This document shows positions 1-6,514 of a DNA stretch of 14,174 nt, one piece after another. The stretch is from contig CAMJIA010000043.1 in assembly GCA_946405695.1 (NCBI GenBank), positions 1 through 14,174 on the forward strand, in the 5' to 3' direction. The position numbers were made by a program, and so were the translations under genes. The first letter of the stretch is position 1. The number at the start of each line of letters is the position of its first letter. Under the pieces are notes generated by a model. The model did no database searches. It was not told where the DNA came from and saw nothing but the letters and a program-made list of their open reading frames with translations. This stretch comes from an uncultured Prevotellaceae bacterium (GTDB taxonomy: Bacteria; Bacteroidota; Bacteroidia; Bacteroidales; Bacteroidaceae).

Positions 1-1864
1 AGCGGTCCTTGGGCAGTCCTGCTAAGTCACAGATGCCGAAGTAACTGCTACGCGAAGGCCAGTATTCATCATACGGTGACGGCTCACCCAGGTAGTCATA
101 GCCCGTCCATACGAACTCACCAATCACCCACTTGTAGTCCTCCTGCCAACACCAATCGTCATCAGGCAGGTTCGACCACGGACAATAATCCAGGTCGTAG
201 CCAGAGCACTGCCCATCAGTGCCGTTGATAGCATTGGGATTATAGTTTTTTGAGTACGAGAACTTTTTGTCATTATTGTTCGGCTCTGCAGGAAAATGGT
301 ACACACCACGCGACGAAACGGTTGATGTTGTCTCACTACCCAACAGGAAACCTTGTGGCAGCCGCTTGATGCCGTCAGCATATTTGTGCAGACGATAGTT
401 GAAACCAGGAATGTTCATCGCCTGTGCCACGCCACCATTGATGGCACCATCGGGATTGTCCAAGCCCTGTGTCACAGGACGCGTAGGATCCAATGTGTTA
501 CAGAGTGCCTGCAGACGGATAGCCCACAAGCGTCCCTCCTCGCTCCACTGTTCAGGAATTTCATTGCCGATAGACCACATCACGATGCTGGGGTGATTAC
601 GGTTTGCCTTCACGAGGTTGGTGATATCTTTCTCTGCCCACTCCTGAAAGAAGCGCGCATAGCCGTTCTTGCACTTAGGATATATCCACATGTCGAATGA
701 CTCTGCCATCACCATCATTCCCAGCGAGTCGCAGATGTCCATCTGCATCTGACTGGGCATATTATGCGAGGTACGAATGGCATCACACCCCATCGCTTTC
801 ATCATCTTAATCTGACGAATCAAAGCTGATTTATTGACAGCAGCACCCAAGGGACCAAGGTCGTGGTGCAGACAAACACCCTTAATCTTGCGTGTCACGC
901 CATTCAGTTCAAAACCTTTCTCTTTCGATACGCGGACAGTACGGATACCTACCGTAAACGTCTTCTGATCAATGACTTTGCCGAAGTCATCGTAAATCTT
1001 GCGGTTCTTGTCGGGTTTGCCGTCATAGAGAGTCACATGCAACTTATATAAATATGGTGTCTCAGGCGTCCACAGTTTGAACTGACGAGCCATGAAGGCG
1101 CCATAGGCCTTGTTGCCCTGCAACGGTAATGCACTACTGGTTATCTGCTCGCCGTCAGGACCAACGAGTCTCATCGCAACGATAGGTTTACCCTTGCCAG
1201 CAGGATTAATGACAGGCACCTCAACAGCAAATCTGCTGAGATTCTCGCCCTTGACAGTTTTCCAATTCAGTATCGTCGTGGTGGTCAGTCCCCAGTCGTC
1301 AATGCGGGTCTCCTCAGGTGTGAGAATGAGCGTTACTGGACGATAGATACCTGCACCAGGATACCAGCGCGAACTCTCTTCCTTGTTCTGCAGGTCTACC
1401 TCCAACAGGTTGTCGCCAGGCTTCACAAACGGGGTGACATCCACACGGAAGGTATTGTAGCCATAGGCCCAATAGCCCGCCTTCTGACCATTTACAAAGA
1501 CTGTAGGTTCCGACATCGCACCATCGAACAGCAGTTCAGCATGTCCACTGAAACCTTCTGGAATGGTCAGCGTTCGCTTGTAGTGTCCCTCGCCAATCCA
1601 GGGAAGGGCACCAGAGCGGCCACTCTTCTCCGTAGCCTCCTTCTCACCATTCTGAGTGATGGCCACTTTCTGCAGGTCCCATTTCTTGTCGAACGGTCCC
1701 GCAATGGCCCAGTCGTGAGGAATGCGTACTGTCTCCCACTGCTGTTTGTCGCGTGAGAACTGCCATCCGTCGCTGAGCAGCACCTCCTGTCGAGGGTGCG
1801 CCGAGGCTGTCAAGCCAAAAGCTAATAGCCCAAAGCACATAGCCAATAATTTCTTCGTTATCAT
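1..1864 (-). CDS. Glycoside hydrolase family 2 (beta-galactosidase-like), 3' end missing
   Basis: Secreted GH2 enzyme, predicted to cleave beta-linked sugars (often galactosides) from glycans. The minus-strand frame is open from the ATG at 1864 to the window edge: 621 codons, no stop. It begins with a signal peptide (MITKKLLAMCFGLLAFG..., cleavage probably after ASA). A jelly-roll sugar-binding domain (about residues 25-190, with FVNGQKAGYWAYGYNTF), an immunoglobulin-like domain (about 195-300) and a TIM barrel (from about 310) follow. The acid/base is probably Glu435 in WSIGNE. The nucleophile is probably Glu511 in GSETTSTVSSRG, the position used in related Bacteroidetes GH2 proteins. The barrel end (GEFVWTGYDYLGEP) is present; C-terminal domains lie outside. 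An ATG at 1869 is followed at once by a stop in its frame, so 1864 is preferred. It starts 4 nt after the dsbD stop and is probably cotranscribed with it. Exact substrate is not readable here. Confidence 0.93.
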   Translation of the reverse strand, partial: MITKKLLAMCFGLLAFGLTASAHPRQEVLLSDGWQFSRDKQQWETVRIPHDWAIAGPFDKKWDLQKVAITQNGEKEATEKSGRSGALPWIGEGHYKRTLTIPEGFSGHAELLFDGAMSEPTVFVNGQKAGYWAYGYNTFRVDVTPFVKPGDNLLEVDLQNKEESSRWYPGAGIYRPVTLILTPEETRIDDWGLTTTTILNWKTVKGENLSRFAVEVPVINPAGKGKPIVAMRLVGPDGEQITSSALPLQGNKAYGAFMARQFKLWTPETPYLYKLHVTLYDGKPDKNRKIYDDFGKVIDQKTFTVGIRTVRVSKEKGFELNGVTRKIKGVCLHHDLGPLGAAVNKSALIRQIKMMKAMGCDAIRTSHNMPSQMQMDICDSLGMMVMAESFDMWIYPKCKNGYARFFQEWAEKDITNLVKANRNHPSIVMWSIGNEIPEQWSEEGRLWAIRLQALCNTLDPTRPVTQGLDNPDGAINGGVAQAMNIPGFNYRLHKYADGIKRLPQGFLLGSETTSTVSSRGVYHFPAEPNNNDKKFSYSKNYNPNAINGTDGQCSGYDLDYCPWSNLPDDDWCWQEDYKWVIGEFVWTGYDYLGEPSPYDEYWPSRSSYFGICDLAGLPKDR

Positions 1865-1868
1865 ATCA

Positions 1869-3878
1869 TTAGTAGTTTGGTTGTTTTAGGAATTTCACGA
1901 AAGCAGCCACATCCTCGTCATAGCCACGACCTGGAGCAAGTTGCTTACCCTCGCTGTCGAGGATGACATAGTAAGGCTGAGCATTGGTACCGAAACGGCT
2001 ACGCTGCAGCTCGCTCCATTTGGCACCGATGGTACGCAGTGTGCGAATACCATCCTGACCGTCAGCCACCTCGATGGGTTCTGCCAAAGGTGTCTTGTCG
2101 TCGACATACAGAGAAACAAGGATATAGTCGTTTATCAACATATCGGCCACCTGCGGGTCTGTCCACACGGCAGCTTCCATCTTACGGCAGTTTACACAGC
2201 CAAAACCTGTAAAGTCTACCAGTATCGGTTTATTCTCACGACGGGCAGCAGCCAACGCCTCGTCGAAGTCGTTGTAACGGGCTTCCACCACCTTGCTATT
2301 CATATTGAAGTCTTGAGTGAACATAGGTGGTGTGAAAGCACTGACGGCCTTACACGGAGCGCCCCACAAGCCAGGAATCATATAGACAGCAAAGGCCAGC
2401 GACACCAGTCCGCCCATGATGCAGGCGACAGGCATGGGTTTATTCAACTCACCACCTATCTCGTCTGTCTGGAACTTTAGCCAGCCACAGAGATAGGCGC
2501 CCAACAGACCGAAGATGACAATCCACAGCGAGAGGAACACCTCACGGTCAAGGATATGCCAACCATATGCCAGGTCGGCTACGCTCAGGAATTTCAAGGC
2601 AAAGGCCAGCTCGATGAATCCCAACACCACCTTCAGCGTGTTCATCCATGAGCCCGACTTCGGTGCCTGTTGCAGCCATGAAGGGAACAGAGCGAAGAGC
2701 GTAAAGGGCAGTGCCAGTGCTACGGCAAAGCCCAGCATACCAACGGCGGGTGCCAGCCAGTTGCCAGTAGTGGCTGTCTCTACCAACAGCAGTCCAATGA
2801 TGGGTGCCGTACAAGAGAACGATACCAGCACCAACGTGAAAGCCATCAGGAAGATGCTGATATAGCCACTGGTCGACATGGCCTTATCGTCTACGGCATT
2901 AGCCCAGCGACTGGGCAGCTTGATTTCAAACCATCCGAAGAACGACAAGGCGAAGACCACGAGCAATAGAAATAGGAATATGTTGAATACCGCATTGGTA
3001 GACATGGCGTTCAGCGTATCAGAGCCGAAGAGCAGGGTGAGCAGCAGTCCCAGTGCCAAGTATATCACCACGATACTCAGCCCATAAGTCAGCGCATCGT
3101 GCAGTCCTTTCTTTCTGTCACTCTTTGCACGCTTTAGGAAGAAGCTCACCGTCATGGGGATAATAGGCCAGATGCAAGGCATCAGCACAGCCAGCAGACC
3201 TCCCACAAAGCCCATCAGCAGGATGTAGAGTAACGAATGGTCAGTAACTTTTTCTTCCACCATCGGCACAGCCACGGATTTCTGTTCCTCTAATCCTGCT
3301 ATCGTCACAGAATCTTCGCCAACAGGAACTTCCATTACAGCGACCGTATCCACCGGTTTCTCCGGTTTGGGGGCTACAGGGGGTGTAACCTCCTCCTCGA
3401 CTTTTTTCTTATCTTCCTTTAACTCCTTACAAACTCCCTCAGCCTTGAACGCAACTTCCGTCGGTGGCAGACACATCTCGTCGTTGCACGCGCCATATTC
3501 CAAGAAACAATCGATGACGTATTTCTGCTGGGTGAAACGGACACGCTGCACGAACTGTGCTTTTTTCTCAAAGAAGCGCAATTCCATGCCAAACATCTTG
3601 TCATACTGCTTGATGACTTCTCCACGTGGTGTCAGTCTGCCAACGGTCTCCACGCCCTCCATCTTCACCGCATTGAAAGTAGCTGAGATGGGACCGTCAT
3701 TACCCATATCTGTGGAATAGACATGCCAACCGTCGTCAATCGTAGCACTGAAGACGATCTCACCCTCACCGCCTTTTAACATCTTCAGCTGTGAAGAAAA
3801 ATGCACGGGATTAACCATCTGACCTTGCGCAGCCAGTGTCAACAGTCCCACAAAGAGGATTATTATCAGTCGTTTCAT
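1869..3878 (-). CDS. dsbD: DsbD-type thiol:disulfide interchange protein
   Basis: Transmembrane carrier that passes electrons from cytoplasmic thioredoxin to periplasmic thiol proteins. At 669 aa it has the complete three-part DsbD layout. A signal peptide (MKRLIIILFVGLLTLAAQG) leads to a periplasmic N-terminal domain (about 22-150) with the Cys131/Cys136 pair in GACNDEMCLPP. A Pro/Glu-rich linker (about 155-212) follows. The membrane domain of about eight helices (about 215-505) carries Cys235 in LMPCIWPIIP and Cys356 in FSCTAPI, equivalent to the two redox cysteines of E. coli DsbD. The C-terminal thioredoxin domain (about 530-669) has Cys561/Cys564 in GCVNC. The start at 3878 is chosen over an in-frame ATG at 3914 because it begins the signal peptide and the promoter -7 box (3904-3911) lies between them. 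Likely roles are cytochrome c maturation or disulfide repair. The GH2 gene follows directly. Confidence 0.95.
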   Translation of the reverse strand: MKRLIIILFVGLLTLAAQGQMVNPVHFSSQLKMLKGGEGEIVFSATIDDGWHVYSTDMGNDGPISATFNAVKMEGVETVGRLTPRGEVIKQYDKMFGMELRFFEKKAQFVQRVRFTQQKYVIDCFLEYGACNDEMCLPPTEVAFKAEGVCKELKEDKKKVEEEVTPPVAPKPEKPVDTVAVMEVPVGEDSVTIAGLEEQKSVAVPMVEEKVTDHSLLYILLMGFVGGLLAVLMPCIWPIIPMTVSFFLKRAKSDRKKGLHDALTYGLSIVVIYLALGLLLTLLFGSDTLNAMSTNAVFNIFLFLLLVVFALSFFGWFEIKLPSRWANAVDDKAMSTSGYISIFLMAFTLVLVSFSCTAPIIGLLLVETATTGNWLAPAVGMLGFAVALALPFTLFALFPSWLQQAPKSGSWMNTLKVVLGFIELAFALKFLSVADLAYGWHILDREVFLSLWIVIFGLLGAYLCGWLKFQTDEIGGELNKPMPVACIMGGLVSLAFAVYMIPGLWGAPCKAVSAFTPPMFTQDFNMNSKVVEARYNDFDEALAAARRENKPILVDFTGFGCVNCRKMEAAVWTDPQVADMLINDYILVSLYVDDKTPLAEPIEVADGQDGIRTLRTIGAKWSELQRSRFGTNAQPYYVILDSEGKQLAPGRGYDEDVAAFVKFLKQPNY

Positions 3879-3897
3879 CCTATCGTTTTTTGCTAAA

Positions 3898-3938
3898 TCG
3901 TTGCAAAGGTACAAATTTCAGTTGACAATAAAAACAAA
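3898..3938 (-). promoter_or_regulatory. Bacteroidetes-type promoter for dsbD-GH2
   Basis: Read on the minus strand, TACCTTTG (3904-3911) matches the Bacteroidetes -7 box TAnnTTTG. A TTTG at 3935-3938 could be the -33 box, but the spacer is 23 nt, longer than the usual 19-21. Expected transcription start is near 3898, giving a leader of about 20 nt before the ATG at 3878. Inferred from consensus only. Confidence 0.6.
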
Positions 3939-3952
3939 AAAGCGTATTTTGT

Positions 3953-3990
3953 TTTGTATTTTGCTTGGTTTGCACTATCTTTGCACTCGA
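3953..3990 (+). promoter_or_regulatory. Bacteroidetes-type promoter for the TonB gene
   Basis: TTTG at 3953-3956, then 19 nt, then TATCTTTG at 3976-3983: a full match to the Bacteroidetes sigma-ABfr consensus (TTTG, 19-21 nt, TAnnTTTG). The transcript should begin around 3988-3991, almost at the ATG at 3992, so the mRNA leader would be very short or absent. It faces away from the dsbD promoter in the same 113-bp gap. Confidence 0.75.
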
Positions 3991-3991
3991 T

Positions 3992-4693
3992 ATGGAAATC
4001 AAGAAGACACCACAGGCCGATATGGAACAGCGCAGAGCCACGGGATTTCTCCTGGGACTCATCCTTGTTTTAGCCGTATGCTATGTGGCATTGGAGTGGA
4101 ATGCGGCAGCATGGACGGACGATAGTATCGCCCCCATTGACCTCACCGACCTGATGCACGAAACGGATCTGGTTCCCATGTCGAACGAAGAAATTATCAC
4201 ACAAATCGAAGAGAAACAGCCCTCGGAAAAAGGTGAGCAACTGAACATCGTGGACGATGATGTAGAGGTGGAAGCAAATGAGGAAGAGATTGCCAACGAC
4301 GATGAACAGCTGCTAAAGGAATTGGAACAGGAGCAGGAGGACAAGGCTCTGGCCCCATTGGAGGTTGACCCCCAGAACCCACTGAACTTCCACGTTGTAG
4401 AAGACCTTCCGCAATATCCTGGTGGTGCTGTGGAGTTCCTGAAATGGCTCACCCGTAACCTGCGCTACCCCACCCTTGCCAAGAACCGCAAAACACAAGG
4501 TAAAGTAGTTGCAGTGTTCTACGTTGAGACGGATGGTAGCATCACAGGTATCCAGATTACCCAGTCACTATCGCCAGAGTGTGACCGCGAGGCGCTTCGT
4601 GTACTGCGAATGATGCCCAACTGGCAACCAGGTATCTACCACGACAAAACCTGTCGCACAAAGGTGCAGATACCGATAGTATTCAAACTTTAA
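3992..4693 (+). CDS. tonB: TonB-family energy transducer protein
   Basis: Inner-membrane protein that couples the proton gradient to outer-membrane TonB-dependent transporters. It has 233 aa: a short cytoplasmic N-terminus beginning MEIKKTPQAD, one membrane helix (about 18-36), a long acidic linker (about 60-130, rich in Glu/Asp, not the Pro-rich linker of E. coli TonB) and a TonB C-terminal domain (about 138-233). That domain shows LPQYPGGAVEFLKWL, LRYPTLAKNRKTQGKVVAVF and the terminal KVQIPIVFKL. An in-frame ATG at 3965 lies inside the promoter and is rejected. The ATG at 3992 gives the N-terminal pattern (MExKKxPxAD) I associate with Bacteroidales TonB proteins; ATG 4022 is a fallback. First gene of a probable three-gene run. 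No ExbB/ExbD genes are visible, so it may share components encoded elsewhere. Confidence 0.93.
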   Translation: MEIKKTPQADMEQRRATGFLLGLILVLAVCYVALEWNAAAWTDDSIAPIDLTDLMHETDLVPMSNEEIITQIEEKQPSEKGEQLNIVDDDVEVEANEEEIANDDEQLLKELEQEQEDKALAPLEVDPQNPLNFHVVEDLPQYPGGAVEFLKWLTRNLRYPTLAKNRKTQGKVVAVFYVETDGSITGIQITQSLSPECDREALRVLRMMPNWQPGIYHDKTCRTKVQIPIVFKL

Positions 4694-4728
4694 GAGCTAA
4701 GAAAGTTAAAAGGTAAAAAACATATACG

Positions 4729-5703
4729 ATGAAGACTAGCAATGAAATCCTGAAGTTGGTAAATGACTACTTAGGCCAACTGCCCTATGAAAGAAAACCC
4801 AAGTCGCTGTACGAACCCGTTGAGTACGTATTATCTATTGGTGGAAAGCGTATCCGTCCCGTGTTGGCACTGATGGGTTACAATCTCTGGAAAGAAGACC
4901 CAGAAAGCATCCTAATGCCTGCCGTAGGACTGGAAACTTATCACAACTACACGCTCCTTCACGACGATCTGATGGATCAGGCCGACATGCGTCGCGGTCA
5001 TGAGACCGTTCACCGTCGTTGGGACGCGAACAAAGCTATTCTCTCTGGTGACTCCATGCTCGTACTGGCCTATCAGCGCATGCAGCAGGTACCTGCTGAC
5101 AAATTGCCTTCCGTGCTCAACCTCTTTACCGAGACAGCTCTGGAGATTGGCGAAGGCCAGGAGTACGATATGGACTTCGAGACACGCAACGACGTCACTG
5201 AAGACGAATATATTGAGATGATACGTCTGAAAACTAGCGTTCTGTTGGCTTGTGCCCTAAAAATGGGTGCCCTATTAGCCAACGCTCCTCAAGAAGACGC
5301 TAACCGCATGTATCGTTTGGGCGAACAGATTGGACTGGCTTTCCAGCTGCAAGACGACTTGCTCGATGTCTATGGCGACCCTGCCGTCTTCGGCAAGGCC
5401 ATCGGTGGTGACATCACCAGCAACAAGAAGACCTATATGCTCATCAATGCCTTTAACCGCGCCAACAACAAACAGCGCGCCGAACTGACACGATGGATTA
5501 ACGCCAAGACCTTCAATCGCGAAGTAAAGGTGGCTGAGGTTACTCGTCTGTATGACGAGATTGGTATCCGCCAGCTCTGTGAGGAGAAAATCAACTACTA
5601 CTTCGAACAAGCCAGTCAGACGCTCAACCAGGTCAACGTTCCTGAAGAACGCAAGACACAACTCCGTGCCTATATGGACGAGCTGCTCCACCGCAACAAA
5701 TAA
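4729..5703 (+). CDS. Polyprenyl (trans-isoprenyl) diphosphate synthase
   Basis: Cytoplasmic prenyltransferase that condenses isopentenyl diphosphate with an allylic diphosphate to give C15, C20 or longer chains for quinones, carriers or other isoprenoids. At 324 aa it is family length. The substrate-binding GGKRIRP lies at 38-44, the first Asp-rich motif DDLMD at 79-83 followed by MRRG, the second Asp-rich motif DDLLD at 209-213 preceded by FQLQ, and the Lys-Thr of RLKTS at 168-169. The first motif has no two-residue insertion, and the residue five before it is Tyr74, an aromatic that usually limits product length. A short product such as GGPP is therefore plausible, but length cannot be fixed by eye. 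It begins 35 nt after the TonB gene, across a purine-rich repeat-like gap with AAAGGT upstream of the start. Confidence 0.96.
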   Translation: MKTSNEILKLVNDYLGQLPYERKPKSLYEPVEYVLSIGGKRIRPVLALMGYNLWKEDPESILMPAVGLETYHNYTLLHDDLMDQADMRRGHETVHRRWDANKAILSGDSMLVLAYQRMQQVPADKLPSVLNLFTETALEIGEGQEYDMDFETRNDVTEDEYIEMIRLKTSVLLACALKMGALLANAPQEDANRMYRLGEQIGLAFQLQDDLLDVYGDPAVFGKAIGGDITSNKKTYMLINAFNRANNKQRAELTRWINAKTFNREVKVAEVTRLYDEIGIRQLCEEKINYYFEQASQTLNQVNVPEERKTQLRAYMDELLHRNK

Positions 5704-5737
5704 ATTGTGCTCGACGATTTCCCCGTCAAGAAAGTCA

Positions 5738-6514
5738 ATGAATTACATCGACACCCACTGCCACCTTGATGGCGAAGAATTCACACAGGACCGCGATGCC
5801 GTCGTACAGCGTGCCCGTGAGGCAGGCTGTACACAGATTTTCCTGCCTGCTATCGATGCCGCCTCTTGTAAAACCGTCCTCGATGTCTGTGCCCAGTATC
5901 CTGGTTACTGCCTCCCCATGCTCGGGCTGCACCCCGAAGAAGTCAAAGCTGACTGGCGCGAGCAATTATCCATTATCAATCATCAACTATCAATTAGCGA
6001 ATGCGTCGCCATTGGCGAAGTCGGTCTCGACTACTATTGGAGTCGTGAATTCGAACAGGAGCAATTGGAGGCTTTCGAGGAACAAGTCAAGTGGGCTGTG
6101 GAACTGCAACTTCCCTTGATGATTCATTGCAGAAAGGCACAAAACGAAATGGTAGCCATATTAAAGAAATATGCGAAGGACCTGTCAGGTGGTGTATTTC
6201 ATTGCTTCACTGGCAACGAACAGGAGGCGCGTCAACTGCTGGAATTCGACCGCTTTGTCTTAGGTATAGGTGGTGTACTTACCTTCAAGAAATCACACCT
6301 TCCCGAAGTACTCCACGCCTGCGTACCCCTCGACCGCATCGTCTTAGAGACCGACGCTCCCTACATGGCTCCTGTTCCCCAGCGAGGCAAGCGCAACGAG
6401 TCGGCCTATATCCGCCACGTCATAACGCGACTGGCTGAGGCTTATGGAGTAACAGAAGAGGTGATCTGTCGCCAGACCACCTCCAATGTAGAACGTATCT
6501 TCCATCTTACTTAA
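5738..6514 (+). CDS. tatD: TatD-family metal-dependent hydrolase
   Basis: Cytoplasmic TIM-barrel hydrolase of the TatD family, whose members are divalent-metal-dependent DNases acting in DNA repair or turnover. It has 258 aa, normal for the family. Metal ligands are in place: His7 and His9 in DTHCHLD, Glu94 in IGEVGLDYYW, His130 in MIHCRKA, His155 in GGVFHCFTGN and Asp206 in LETDAPYMAP. The start at 5738 is chosen because MNYIDTHCHLD is the standard N-terminus; the frame is open further upstream but only by overlapping the preceding gene. Residues about 76-86 (LSIINHQLSI) are encoded by five degenerate 7-nt repeats and fall between the GLHP motif and GEVGLD, in a loop region. It lies 34 nt after the prenyl synthase. 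Its stop overlaps the convergent kelch/LRR gene by 8 nt. Confidence 0.96.
   Translation: MNYIDTHCHLDGEEFTQDRDAVVQRAREAGCTQIFLPAIDAASCKTVLDVCAQYPGYCLPMLGLHPEEVKADWREQLSIINHQLSISECVAIGEVGLDYYWSREFEQEQLEAFEEQVKWAVELQLPLMIHCRKAQNEMVAILKKYAKDLSGGVFHCFTGNEQEARQLLEFDRFVLGIGGVLTFKKSHLPEVLHACVPLDRIVLETDAPYMAPVPQRGKRNESAYIRHVITRLAEAYGVTEEVICRQTTSNVERIFHLT
5964..5998 (+). repeat. Five degenerate heptanucleotide repeats inside tatD
   Basis: Tandem 7-nt units AATTATC, CATTATC, AATCATC, AACTATC and AATTAGC run head to tail at 5964-5998. They are AT-rich compared with the surrounding gene and encode the low-complexity stretch LSIINHQLSI. The core is AAnTATC. Such units resemble the short tandem repeats usually found between genes in Bacteroidales; here they are read in frame. 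Confidence 0.75.

Noticed and set aside
5275..5691. Minus-strand ORF opposite the prenyl synthase gene
   Set aside because: Antisense shadow of a gene with both Asp-rich motifs intact.
5708..5730. Terminator between the prenyl synthase and tatD genes
   Set aside because: Only a 4-bp GACG/CGTC pairing with no T-run.
5552..5737. Longer N-terminus for TatD
   Set aside because: It would overlap the prenyl synthase and lies ahead of the standard MNYIDTHCHLD start.
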